In this document: positions 46,328 through 57,960 of the stretch, one piece after another
How the letters are laid out: every line of letters starts with the position of its first letter
Position numbering within the stretch: the stretch's first letter is position 1
From: Charina bottae
Taxonomy: Eukaryota > Chordata > Lepidosauria > Squamata > Charinaidae
Assembly: GCA_023362775.1 (NCBI GenBank)
Contig: JALMGJ010000004.1
Coordinates: forward strand, 83,137,798-83,201,797
Direction of reading: 5' to 3'
DNA: 64,000 nt
The notes under the pieces: model-generated
What the model was told of the DNA's origin: nothing
What the model saw: the letters and a program-made list of their open reading frames with translations, nothing else
Database searches by the model: none
Program-made: the position numbers and the translations under genes

Positions 46328-46860
46328 GGGTCCAGTTCAAGGTGTTGGTTATCACCTTTAAAGCCCTACATGGCATGGGGCCAGGGTATCTGAGGGACCG
46401 TCTCATCCAGATAACATCGACCCACCCTACTCGATCATGCAGAGAGGGCATGCTTTGGACCCCATCAATAAAAGAATTTCATCTAGCGGGATCCAGGAGG
46501 CGAGCCTTCTCTGAGATAGAGCCCACCTTGTGGAATATCTTGCCCCTGGAGGTGAGGCTGGCTCCCTCGCTCCCGGCCTTCCGGAAGACTCTTAAGACCT
46601 GGTTCTGCTGCCTTGCCTGGGATGTGGGAGGTAACAGATCCTCCTGGGGGTGGCTGGACCCATAGTGTCCTCCTTTTTATATGAGATTTTACTATCCTTT
46701 GGATTTTTATCTATTATTTATTATACTGGTTAGACTGTAACTTATGTTTACTGGTTTTTAATTGTTGATTTTGTTGTAAACCACCCAGAGTCCCCTGTTA
46801 GGGGAGATGGGTGGTGAGAAATTTGAATTATAAATAAATAACATAAATAAGTTAATTAAT
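46328..46860 (+). mobile_element. L2-type LINE 3' end, 5'-truncated
   Basis: Opens VQFKVLVITFKALHGMGPGY, then FHLAGSRRRAFSEIEPTLWN and PAFRKTLKTWFC to a stop near 46663, an uninterrupted C-terminus. The untranslated tail ends AACCACCCAGAGTCCCCTG, GGGGAGATGGGTGG, TATAAATAAATAA. The coding part is intact from 46330, so this is one of the younger L2 copies here. Confidence 0.85.
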
Positions 46861-47874
46861 CTGTTAATTGGTAGATCCAACCCCTTGATTTTACAGTATG
46901 TCCATATTTTAGCTTTTTATCCTCCTTTTGAGCTGAAAGTGATAAAGAGGAAAGCTGAACATAGATTACTGCTTGTATATTCTGAATCTATATAGAAGAT
47001 CAGAACCTTTTCCTCCTTTTTCTATCAATAAGTTTACACTATAAACCCCAAAGAAGTGCTGAATGCATTATGATCACCGATCATTAACAGAATGGTAAGT
47101 GCAGAATTGAAGCACATGGAACCAACATTTGTGATGAAATGTTGACATGTACAGTACAGTTGGCAACTTAGTTGATTAAGTTCTGTTTTGGGTAGATATT
47201 TTCAAAGTTGCTGCAAGTTATTTAGGGACCGAAAGGTATATTCTTTTAAGTGGTGGTGGGTCTGCATATGATACACAATCAGGGCCAAGTCAATAAGTAG
47301 TCAATCATCTTTTTTCCTTCCCTTCATCAATTTATTACCTATAATTATATCTGTAATACTTTTAATACTTTTGGTTTGGGGAACTATATTTGTTTTGTTT
47401 TTCTACATCTTGATCTCTGATTCAGAAAATGGCTTACTTCTTCCATGTGTAAGAATCCTGACTTGTACTAAGTTTAGCTAATCATTCCCTTCATAGTGTT
47501 TTATTGCCAGCTTTAGCAAATAAAATGGGTGCTGGGTTATCCTATGATGCTATCAAGGACTATTGAAAATGAGTTCATTCTGTTACAAACTGTAAATGTA
47601 CCCTGAAAATCAAAGAAGGTATAATGACTACTATGATATCAAAATACCACATAACTACACATAGTTAACTACATGTCACCACTAATAACAAAGTGCAAGA
47701 TGGCATCATTATGTAAAAAATAGCAAAGTGCCATACAAATTAATCAACATTCATTTACTAAAACATGACAGAAAAACATTTTTTTTAAAAAGTAAGGCTA
47801 AAGTTATTTGACACTACCAATTATTTTACAAAACTCTCTTAGTACCTTACATAATCTTATCCATTATTGTTTTC
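46861..47874. other. No gene recognised
   Basis: AT-rich sequence, nothing supported. Confidence 0.5.
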
Positions 47875-48190
47875 ACCCATTCCTTAGTGACTGAGTTCCA
47901 TTACAACAACCAGGTCATTAAGCAAAATGGTTGCTAAGTGAACACGTGACAGAGAGAAAGAGAGAGAGAGAGATGCTGTGAAAATCACTGATTGCTGCTA
48001 TTTCACTCAGATAAATTTCTTTCATACAGCTACAATATGCCAGCAACACTCTCACTCTGGCATATGTTGTTGTCAGATGCACAAAATTTGGACATAAATC
48101 CATGCATTGGTCAGAAAATGATTTTTTAATTACCGTTGTATTTGCAAATGGTTGCTAACCGAGGTAGTTGCTAAACAGGTGTAATCCCAG
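47875..48190. repeat. Interspersed repeat with GGTTGCTAA motifs
   Basis: GCAAAATGGTTGCTAAGTGA near 47923 and GCAAATGGTTGCTAACCGAG near 48146, with TAGTTGCTAAACAGG close by, recur as direct partial copies. The style is common in squamate repeats, but I cannot name the family. Confidence 0.4.
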
Positions 48191-48407
48191 AATTATACAA
48201 GACAAGTATTTAGCACGAGTAATAGGAAGTGATATTATGGCTACTACCTGATGTTTATTAGTCGTATGAACATGTTAAATAGCACAATCAAGACAAATTG
48301 TATCGTATTTAAATCCAATTAATTATCTCTTCCTCTGAAATCAATGTCATCAAATACACTGATTGTCACCTAGCTTCTGCTTTATTAGATCTCAAAGTAC
48401 ATTTATA

Positions 48408-48469
48408 TATCATATATATATATATATGAATGAATGAATGAATGAATGAATGATAAGCGCATTAATTGG

Positions 48470-48504
<35 letters not shown>

Positions 48505-48526
48505 TGAAGAGGATGATAAGCGCATT
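48408..48526. repeat. TA / GAAT microsatellite with tandem ~57-bp duplication
   Basis: (TA)n-(GAAT)n followed by ATGATAAGCGCATTAATT at about 48451 and again at about 48508, each after a TA run. Confidence 0.85.
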
Positions 48527-48529
48527 AAT

Positions 48530-49087
48530 TTTAAAAGTGTGACTTCTTCAATGTGTGCAAAACTTTGCTTACTGGAATATTTTTGGATCAGGATTCAGTA
48601 ATCGTGAGATTTCAAAAATGACCTTATAGTGAATGTGATATAGTATGTAAAAAGGTCTGATATTTATTCAGTGTGATTGCATGAACATTTTTTAAATATA
48701 ATTGGTGTGGAAAAAAATATTTTTAAGATATTAAGCCATCTATTGTAATATGTTCATAAGCCTGCTGTTTATTGAAGCACATGTATTCAGACATCTTCCC
48801 ATAATATTATTCACGAAACTATATGCTATCACATGTTGTATTTGCCAAGCATTGAATAAGTTGTGGGAAACCTGAAGTCCAAGATTTAAGCTTTTCAAAA
48901 TCACAGGCCACCAGAAAATAATTCCTTCCAAGTGATGGGAGGAATATTCATGATGACAAAGTTCATTACAGGATGCTATCCCTGTTATGAAAAATTTAGG
49001 AAGTTCAGATTGCCAAAACGGTCATTTTTCCAAAAAAAAAAAAAAAGAGCAAGAAAAGGAGGGGAAAAAACTAAAGCAACTTCAGCC
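48530..49087. other. No gene recognised
   Basis: AT-rich sequence, nothing supported. Confidence 0.5.
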
Positions 49088-49101
49088 TTGTCAGTTCCTT
49101 A

Positions 49102-49437
49102 AGGTAAAGGTAAAGGTTCCCCCCGCACATTTGTGCAGTCGAGTCCGACTCTAGGGGCCGGTGCTCATCTCCATTTGTTAGCCGAAGAGCCAGCGTTGTC
49201 CGAAGATGCTTCCATGGTCATGTGGCCGCATGATGAACGCGGAATGCTGTTACCTACCCACCGAAGTGGTACCTATTAATCTACTTGCATTTGCATGCTT
49301 TCAAATTGCTAGGTTGGCAAGAGCTGGAGCTAGTGCGGGAGCTCACTCCGCACGCAGGGCTAGGGATTCAAACCTCCAAACTTGTGATCTTCTGATCGAC
49401 AAGCCTGGCATCTTACCCGCTGAGCCACCACGCCCCT
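49102..49437 (-). mobile_element. tRNA-derived SINE (Sauria SINE type), 14-bp TSD
   Basis: Same plan as 5238-5571, with two ACCTTT units at the 3' end (plus strand AAGGTAAAGGTAAAGG). Flanked by TTGTCAGTTCCTTA (49088-49101 and 49438-49451). Confidence 0.9.
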
Positions 49438-49451
49438 TTGTCAGTTCCTTA

Positions 49452-50868
49452 TACTACAGCAAAATCTGTTCCATTAAAGTTGCAAAATTTTACATGAATG
49501 CAGTAAACCATGTTTATCATAGATTTATTGCTGACTAATATTACATATATTGTCTTATTTTACTGTGTGGTCACATTTTATTATGGATATGCCCTTTTTC
49601 TAATTTGATTCTAAACTTGATTTTTGAAGAATATGTGTGTGTTATACGGTCTAAGAAGCCTCTTTTTGTATTTTATTTATTTCGTATGGCATTTTTTTTT
49701 CTTGCTGGGAAATCCCTTGTGAGGTATTGCATTAGCTTTCAATCATACACAGATAATAATGTATAGCTTTTTCTAGATCCCAATCAAAATGGTATAAGAA
49801 GTTTGTTTGTTTGTTTGCTTGTTTATTTGATTTTTGACACTGCCCGTCTGCAATGGAGCATAAATCTCTCTAGACACTTTTCATGCCTTATAGATCTGCC
49901 CCCATGGATATCAGACTTAGGTCTGATTCACTCATGCATATCTATCACTTGTTATCACCTCACTCGAAAATTCATAGCTAAATGTGTAAACTATTGCTAT
50001 TGGAAATCTTTGTATCTTGAACTCTGATCCGCATATGCAAGCAATCATATGTGTGAATCAGATCATAACTTTTATTACAGTTATCAAACAATAATGTAGA
50101 CTTCTGTAAAATAGCCAAAAATGTTCCTTCTCTGACACAGTTCCTTGTTCTTAGCACTAGATACTTGCAGTTTAATAAATGGTGTACAGTAACCTTAAAA
50201 TTACTATCTTGGGCTGTTCAACAGAAAGTGTCATTTCAGACAGCTTGTTCTAGGTTTTTATGCACATGGTGAGAAATTACTGTTTCCAATGTAAGTGTTT
50301 TGGTTTTTTTCCTGCGAAGAAACAAAAACAGAACTGCTCTATTTTAGGACCTAACATTTCTTGCTAAAATAATTATGCAACATGTAGGAGAATAGTGGGA
50401 AAAAAGGCTTAGTTGATGCTTTTGTTTTAAGATGTTATATAATTAAATATTTTATTTTATTATGTATGAAGCCCACTTCTGTTCTCCGTATGTAGAAAAC
50501 AGAGCTTTGACCTAAAGGGATGCCTATGGTCATAAAGGGTCTCCATGGGCCTTTCCATTTCTCAATGCCTCCAAAGCTCTTTAAAGGAAGCATCAACTGC
50601 CTTCACAACTGCAAACCTTGGAACACTGGCAACACTGAGAATACAGTGAATTAAAATATTCTCCCTCTAGTTGACCAATAAGCCTGCAAAATTTATCAAT
50701 GCCATGAGCATGCTACACTCAAACCTAGACCACCACCACCATCATCATCAATCCCCTCACTTCCACTCTACACAGAAAGAAAGCCCTACTTAGAGGAACA
50801 TAAGCAGCAAATATAATTGTAAGGAGAAATAAAGGCAGACAGATACCAGAGGAACCCAAATACAAGCG
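49452..50868. other. No gene recognised
   Basis: AT-rich sequence, nothing supported. Confidence 0.5.
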
Positions 50869-50879
50869 ATGATGACGAT

Positions 50880-50929
<50 letters not shown>

Positions 50930-50975
50930 AGATGAAGATGAAGATGAAGATGAAGATGAAGATGAAGATGAAGAT
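50869..50975. repeat. (GATGAC)n-(GATGAA)n hexamer array at RTE 3' end
   Basis: Two phased hexamer blocks directly abut the 3' end of the minus-strand RTE, as if grown from its tail. Poly-Ser frames here are artefacts. Confidence 0.9.
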
Positions 50976-52910
50976 ATCCCTTCAGTCATGTCCGATTCCT
51001 GGCGATTCTATGGACCAGCTCTCTCCACATTTTCCGATCTTGTAAAGCTTCTTTCAGTTCTTTAATGCTCTGGCTGGTGTCGGCTTTGATAGTATCTAGC
51101 CACCATGTTTTTGTGGCCTCGTTTCCTTTTACTGGTGGCCATTCTGAGCATAACTGCCTTTTCCAGTGACTTTGATCGCGTGACATGGCCAAAATAAGTA
51201 AGGTGGAATTTTGTGATTTTGCCTACCACTGATATGTCTGGTTTTATATGCTCTAATACTTGCTTGTTTGTCACCTTTGCTGACCAAGGAATGGGCAGGA
51301 GCCTTCTCCAACACCACAGCTCAAACAAGTCAATTTTCTTCCTATCTAGTTTTTTCATAGTCCAACTTTTGCAATCAGAGTTAGCTATGGGAAACATAAT
51401 AGTGCAGACTAATTTGAATTTAGTTGCCAGGTGGATGTCCTTTATTTTTTTTCCATACTCGATTCATGATCATCATTGCTGTATGACCCAGAATGATTTG
51501 ACGTTTTATTTCTGGACTGCATTCACTGCTTTATTCAATCTGCAATCATAGGAAAGTGAATTCTTGCACACTTTCAATCTCTTTACCATCAATTATTATT
51601 TTGACATTTTCATGCCTCGCAGTGGTCATGAGCTTGGTCTTTTTGTTGTTTAGGAAGAGGCCAAAGTCCTCACTTTCTTCTTTCATCCTTTTGATCAGAT
51701 ATTTCAGGTCTTATTTGGTTTCTGAGAGGAGATTTATGTCTTCAGCATATTGAATATTGTTGATGTTCCTTCCTCCAATCTTTACTCTGATTTTTGATTC
51801 TTCAAGTTCCAGCTTCCTCATGATCACTTCAGCATACAGGTTGAATAAGAAAAGTGAAAGAATGCAACCTTGCCGTACTCCTTTCTCTATCTGGAACCAA
51901 TCAGTGTCTCTATATGGTTTTCGCACAGTGGCTTCCTGATTTATGTACAGGGACTGCACCAACTTGACCAGATATATTGGTGACCGTAGGTCTTCTAGGG
52001 CTCTCCTCAGCTTGTCATGATTGACATAATCAAAGGCTTTCTTGTAGTCTAGCAGATATAGATGTTCTTCTGATATTCTTGAGATTTTTCCATGATCCAG
52101 CGTAGATTTGCAATATAGTCACGAGTGCCATGACCCCTTCTGAGGAAAGCTTGAACATCTGGTAATTCTCCTTTGATGTTCAGCACCAGATGTTGTTGTA
52201 TGATCTTAAGGAGAATCTTGCTAGCATGAGGGATGAGGGCAATTGTGCGGCAATTGGAACAATCCTTGGAGTCACCATTTTTTGGCAATAAAATGAACAC
52301 TGATTGTTTCCAATCCTGTGGCCATGTGTTTGTTTCCCAAATTTTATGGCATAAGGTTGTGATGGTTGTGGGTGGTACAGGCCTCAGCAACTCTGTGGGG
52401 ATGATATCAACCTGGGGCCTATTTGTTTTGCAGTTGGCTCATTGCCCACATGACTTCTTTCTGAAAGATGACTGGTTCTATTTCTGCTACCCTTTCCTTA
52501 TCATCCTGAGAAGGCTGGGCTTGTTTGTTGCTTGCATACAGCTCATTCTTGCTATCAGTTCCTGACACCTTGTTGGTCAGACAGTTCTTTCCCTTGCTTG
52601 TTTTTGATGATGATTTTATGAGCAGTAAATGGTGTTCAAATCCTTTTGACTTGCACAAATGCATTCCTGGTGTGGCCCTTAATGCACTCCTCTTCTAGCT
52701 GCTTGCAAAGCTGGTCCAAGTAAGCTTTGTTGTTTTTATTTATTTTTATTTATTTATTATTTGGATTTATCCCCGCCCATCTCTACCATGATAGACTCTG
52801 GGCAGTTTACAATCACAATATAAAAGTTAAAAGCCTATACATTTAAAAACTTATATAAAAATAAAAAATATAAATCCAAAAGATGGTATGTTCTTAAAAA
52901 GAGGATATTA

Positions 52911-53519
52911 CTAAGCTAACCACCCCCAGGAGGAACTATTATTTCCTTCGTTCCAGGCAAGGCGGCAGAACCAGGTCTTTAAAGACTTCCTGAAGGCCAG
53001 GAGCGAGGGTGCCCGTCTCGCCTCAGGGGGCAAGATATTCCACAGGGCGGGTGCTATCGCAGAGAAGGCACGCCTCCTGGACCCCACTAGATGGAATTCT
53101 TTCAGTGATGGGATCCGAAGCATGCCCTCCCTGCATGACTGGGTGGGACGGGTAGATGTGATCGGGATGAGACGGTCCCTCATATACCCTGATCCCATGC
53201 CATGTAGGGCTTTAAAGGTGATAACCAACACCTTGAATTGAATCCGGAAGCAAACTGGTACCCAATGCAGCTCACAGAGTAGCGGTGTTACATGTGCTGA
53301 TCTTATAGCACCCAGAACTACCCATGCAGCCGCATTCTGGACCAGCTGAAGCTTCCGGATACTCTTCAAGGGTAGCCCCATGTAGAGCGTGTTGCAGTAA
53401 TTTATATGGGAGATGACAAGGGCATGAGTGACTGTTTGGAGGGCCTCCTGATCCAGGAAGGGGCGAAACTGGCGCACAACCCGAAGCTGTGCAAAGGCCC
53501 TCCTGGCCATGACTGCCAC
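52911..53519 (-). pseudogene. L2 ORF2 C-terminal domain
   Basis: 202 residues from MAVMARRAFAQLRVVRQFRP through INYCNTLYMGLPLKSIRKLQ, LLCELHWVPVCFRIQFKVLV and FHLVGSRRRAFSAIAPALWN to the natural stop. It directly follows 53538-54809 with a frame change near 53530. This C-terminus alone is intact. Confidence 0.85.
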
Positions 53520-53537
53520 CTGCTCCTCGAGCAGGAG

Positions 53538-54809
53538 TCATGAGTCGAGGTGGACCCCCAAGTTTTGCACTGAATCTGAACGGGGCAGTGCTACCCCATC
53601 CAGCGTTAAAGATGACAACTTCCTGGAAGTCGAGAGGCCATCAATCCATAGCCACTCCATCTTACCAGGGTTCAGATGAAGCCTGTTGTGTCCCATCCAG
53701 GCCCCTACAGCCTCCAGACACTGAGAAAGGGTGTCGACTGCAACACTTACTTTATTCCAAGCTGCGGCTAAGACCTCTGCTGGACTGTGCTGCAGATCTT
53801 CAGATATAACCCTCAGCTCCCTCTGAAACCTCATTGGGTCCATAAGTCGCTGAGGGCGGACCAATCTAATAGGTACAGCCTCCGTGCAGAGTGGGGCAGC
53901 ACACGAGAGCCTCAGGGTCACCAGGGCGTGGTTTGACCATGACAATGAGGACAGATCTAACTCTTCCCCCAGATCACATTGCCACTGCTTTGACAAGAAA
54001 ACTGAGTCCAGCGTGAGACCACTGTCTCGAGTCGGGTCCTGAATAATCTGTGACAGGCCCATGGCTGCCATAGTAGTCATGAACTCCCGAGCCGCCTCTG
54101 AGGCCCGTCCCAGGGATGGCAGATTGAAATCCCCCAAAACCATGAGTCTGGGGAACTCCACTGCCAACCCTGAGATGGCCTCTAGCAGCTCGGGCAGAGA
54201 GGTTGTTATGCAGCAGGGAGGCTGGTACAGTAGCAACACTCCCAACTGTGCTTGGGAACCCAACCTGAAAAACAGGGTCTCACAGCCGGTCACTTGTGGA
54301 CCAGTGCCCCTGGAGGCCATAAGAGACTCTCGGATGACAACTGCCACCCCTTCTCCCCTGCCCCGTTGTCTCAGCTGATGCCACACTCGAAACCCGGCTG
54401 GACACATTTCCGAAAGGGCAACCCCTCCTTCTGGGCCCAGCCAGGTCTCTGTTATATCTGCCAGGTCTGCCCCCTCCTCCGTGAGTAAATTGCAGATGAG
54501 GGGAGCCTTATTATTCACAGACCTGGCATTAAGGAGCAGCAGCCGGACATCAGGGCCCTCAAAGATCTGCTTACCAGGGCCTGGGTATGAGCTTGGAGGG
54601 CCGGAACACACCACCGGTAATAAACACCAGGGGTGCCTTCCCCAATGATGGCCTGCCCTCCAGCTCCCGTCATAGCGTCCCTTACCCGTCACCACCTCGA
54701 TCGAATTCCCCGCCCCACAGCCCCCAGAGTCTCCTGGCCCAGACGCCTCCACTCCTGAGCCCCCGGAAAGCCTGGATTTGGGCCAAGGTCCCCTTCTCCA
54801 TACATCCAT
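53538..54809 (-). pseudogene. L2 ORF2: endonuclease joined in frame past missing RT core
   Basis: 423 residues open. RLLLLNARSVNNKAPLICNL and DITETWL are the first endonuclease blocks (N and E), then MVLGDFNLPSL (D-x-N) and LSWSNHALV (SNH in place of SDH). At ~53755 the text goes from LAAAWNK straight to VDTLSQCLEAVGAWMG and LNPGKMEWLW, the segment after the catalytic box. About 350-400 residues with RT fingers and palm are gone, yet the frame stays open. Endonuclease begins ~85 residues in; the start is the first ATG of the frame and may not be native. Confidence 0.85.
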
Positions 54810-55249
54810 CCTCTCAACTCAATCTCTCCTGGGTAAATGGCAGGGCCCCCAGCGCACCAGCTCACGCTCTCGGCGCTGGCAAGCCCCAACCACCCCACAC
54901 AGCTCACACACTATTTTTCCTTGCTGCTCTTTGGAAATCCACATTCAATATCCTTGTGTCCTCCCATTTGCCTGCTGCTTTGTCTGCTTTTCTTTGCTCA
55001 GCTATTCTGATGATTTCATCTAAGAGCCACTTGTACTTTTTCTCTGGTTTCTTGTATGGTATGTGTTCAACTGCTATTTCAGTGATGGTCAATTGAATTT
55101 CTTGCCACAGTTCATCAGGCATATTCTCAGCAGTGTCCAGCAGTTCAAACCTATTTTTCACCTCAATTAAATAAGCGGAAGGGATTTTGGTGATGTCAAA
55201 CGTCTTTGGTGGTGCTGTCTTTTTGATGTTGCATAATTTGACTGTGATC

Positions 55250-55389
55250 CACTCCAAGATGGGTGGACCCCAACTCCCAGAATCCCCCAGCTGGCTGGAG
55301 AATTCTGGGAGTTGAAGTCCACCCCTCCGAAAGCCACCACGGTTGAGATACACTGTCTTTGTATAGTTTTATTAAATTTTAAATATACA
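55250..55389. mobile_element. 140-bp insertion with palindromic core, 15-bp TSD
   Basis: Flanked by AATTTGACTGTGATC (55235-55249 and 55390-55404), which breaks the RTE endonuclease. Core AACTCCCAGAAT...ATTCTGGGAGTT is an inverted repeat, and GGTTGAGATACACTG resembles a hAT/MER5-type terminus read inward. A 15-bp duplication, however, fits LINE-style integration, not hAT. Confidence 0.75.
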
Positions 55390-55604
55390 AATTTGACTGT
55401 GATCTTAGCCACCAACATTTCATGATCTGAACCGCAATCAGCACCCGGATATGTCTTGACAGCAAGAAATGACCTGGACCATCGATGGCTGCATAGGACA
55501 TAGTCAATCTGATTATGGTGCAGTTTATTTGGTTAGGTCCAAGTGTATAAGCGACACTTGTGCTATTTGAACCAGGTATTCATGATTCAAAAATGATTTT
55601 TGGA

Positions 55605-56270
55605 GGTGTAAACTGAGCTCTGGGTTGAATGAAGCTGGTGAGGAGTCCTGCACTGTTAAGAGCATGAGAATAGCATGTAATTCTAGAACGGCCCAAATGG
55701 CACTGTTCTGGACTAAGATCACGGAAAGAGAGAGAAACTGGAATCCCTGCTAGGAAACTATTGCAGCAGTCTCAGCATAAAACAACCAAGGCATGTATTA
55801 AGAAAGCTTCAGACTCCTCTATTATAACCCCCCAGATACTATGAATAATTACCAAATGAATGTTAGTAACTCTCTCAGTTTCTCATTAATCAAGACTCTC
55901 AGGCTGTGAGTGGAGAAAATGGGACAATCGAGAAGCCTTGGAGACAAATAAGGGAAAGACACAATAGGTGATAGGAAAGTTAAGAAGGCCAAATCACAAC
56001 ATTTGCCTTATCTACAAACAGCTTAAGGTGATGGGGGACATCCAAGAGGAATCACTAATAAGATAATCTGTCTTGGTTGACCATGGATTGTCATTAAGGA
56101 TGGAAAAAGATGAACAGACCTGAATAACATCAGTGTAACAATGGTACTGAAAACCCTAATTATCTATCAGGGCACCTAAAGGAAGAGTATAAAAAGTCAA
56201 AAATCACACCCAGGACTGTTTCCTGAGGGACACTCACCATAAGGGAAAATTCTCAGGACTGTAATTCACC
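55605..56270 (-). pseudogene. Old L2-type LINE relic
   Basis: Minus strand reads IHALVVLC*DCCNSFLAGIP, then LSPEQCHLGRSRI or, in another frame, LVQNSAIWAVL, fitting the L2 HALVISxxDYCNALYxGLP...LVQNAAARVLxG segment. Near 56170-56230 ACTGTTTCCTGAGGGACACTC parallels the region before GVPQGSVLSP in the copies at 28500. Much more diverged than those. Confidence 0.55.
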
Positions 56271-56298
56271 ATGCAAAAGAAGAAGATAACCAAAGAGA

Positions 56299-56300
<2 letters not shown>

Positions 56301-56385
<85 letters not shown>
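56301..56385. repeat. (GT)n(GA)n microsatellite
   Basis: About 40 bases of GT followed by about 40 of GA. Confidence 0.95.
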
Positions 56386-56389
<4 letters not shown>

Positions 56390-56559
56390 ATGAGGAGGGT
56401 AAATCAAAGGTGCAAATGTGGTGTTACGTTGACAAATACTTGATCACAAATTGACTGTACTGTATAGAACAAAAAGAGAATCTTAAAATTCTAGATGACA
56501 AAAAACCAACTTTTATTTATTATACAATTTTTAAAACTCTAAAGGCATAAAGCAAACAT

Positions 56560-57960
56560 TTATATGACTTGGATGGATTAGGAAAAAAAAATCACACTCA
56601 CTAGTCCATGGTGAGATTAAGAATGTTTGGAAACTTTTGGAACTAAATTTAAAAAGTATTAAGTTTTATAATACAATGGAAAATGGAAAACAACACTTAA
56701 GGCAAACACAGAAAATCAAAATCAGTCGAGGATTTTTTCCAAGGAGACTCTTTGTCTCGATTGCTTTTGAATATGACTCTGATTACATTGTTGATAATTT
56801 TGAATAAAATGCCACTGGGCTATAGATTATCCAAGCAAGGGACAAAAGTCTCACATGTGCTCTACTGGGATGATTTGAAATTATATGCCAAAATATCTGG
56901 AGAATCACAATCACTTTTAAATATAGTTCAATTTTTTAGTGATCACATCAGATGGAATTAGGATTGGATAAGGGTGCAACTTTAGCAACAAAAAGGGGGA
57001 CTATGAATAGTCAGGTAGACCTGAACTATGGAATGCTGATAAAACCAAAGCACTTTCAATGATGGGCAGTTATAAGTATTGGGGTATTTTAGAAGTAAAC
57101 AATGCTTTGCATGCACAAGTGGAAAAGAATATCAGGTCCAAGTACGTAAAATGAGTTAGAAAAGTTTTAAAATGAAGGCTGAATGGTGATAATACTATCA
57201 AAGCCATTAATACTTGGATGCCCTTTTAATACACAACACAAGAGGTATTGTTGACTGGATGCAAGCTGAACTAGATGCTTTAGGTCACAAAACCTGAAAA
57301 GTTATGACAATACATCACACACTACACCTAAAAAAGCAAGATACTTCATTTGTATTTACCGAGGAAATTGGTGGTCTTGGTTTGTTGCAAGTGAAGCACA
57401 CAGTAGAGGATGAAATTGGAAGTCTAAAGGCATATAGTAGATAAAGGAAAGCAAGGAGAAGATGTTAATAAATGTTTGCAAGGAAACATTTTGAATGTGA
57501 TAAAATCAAAAGGCCCATACAAAACCAAACAGTTATGACAGCAAATTAAAACATTGGAAAGATAAAAAACTCTACATGGTTAATGCCTGCAAGAAATTTA
57601 AAGTAAGGTGAAAACTTGACAGTGGCTTCAGACTGGATCATCAAGAAGGAAGCATAAGAATTAATATTTGCAGCATTAGGACAAGCACTAGCAATAAATG
57701 CTATAAAAATGAAATTAAGAAACAAACAAACTGGAAACAACAGTAAATATAGTTTATGCAAAAAGGAAGATGAAACTGTGGTCCATCTAACAAGTGACTG
57801 TTGAAAATATACCCAAACAGATTATGCAGAAGAATTTTTCAGTTTGCTTAAACCACCATCTTCATTGGAGCATAAATTAGTTAGTAATCAGAGCAAGTCA
57901 AGACTAAAGTGGGAGTGGGGGATTTACAGCCTCTTTATAGACTTATGCAAATTATAATAT
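56560..57960 (+). pseudogene. R4/Dong-like LINE reverse transcriptase relic
   Basis: KIKISRGFFQGDSLSRLLLN, then (frame 56752-56961) LLIILNKMPLGYRLSKQGTK, VSHVLYWDDLKLYAK with the catalytic YWDD at 56863-56874, and SLLNIVQFFSDHI. Later, in other frames, KAINTWMPF and at 57757-57802 a C-terminal CKKEDETVVHLTSDC zinc-binding block (CxxC-ETxxH-C pattern). RGxFQGDSLSPLLF...LLYMDDLKLYAK is the pattern of the R2/R4-type restriction-endonuclease LINEs. Many stops; dead. Confidence 0.65.

Larger units (their letters stand above)
52738..54912 (-). mobile_element. L2-type LINE inserted in the RTE, RT core deleted
   Basis: Minus strand, from 54912: GC-rich 5' region, endonuclease, RT remnant and C-terminus, then the 3' tail near 52800 with TTTATTTATT at the edge. 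RTE sequence resumes on both sides (RAARKN on one, KAYLDQLCKQLEEE on the other). Junctions are within a few bases; no clear duplication. Confidence 0.85.
50976..55590 (-). mobile_element. RTE-clade LINE, decayed, split by an L2 and a 140-bp insert
   Basis: Minus-strand pieces in order: endonuclease C-terminus (HHNQIDYVLCSHRW, GADCGSDHEMLVAKI, 55540-55400; catalytic SDH present), linker (FELLDTAENMPDELWQEIQL, ~55150; RKADKAAGKWEDTR), then across the L2: KAYLDQLCKQLEEE, TLCHKIWETNTWPQDWKQSV, NCRTIALIPHASKILL, GHGTRDYIANLRWIMEKSQE, GVRQGCILS, IQYAEDINLL, FELWCWRRLLPIPWSA and KMWRELVHRIARNRT. The catalytic YADD reads YAED. Many stops and shifts. It forms a third RTE lineage in the window. Confidence 0.85.

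Noticed and set aside
50786..50989. Poly-Ser frame
   Set aside because: Product of the GATGAC/GATGAA hexamer array.
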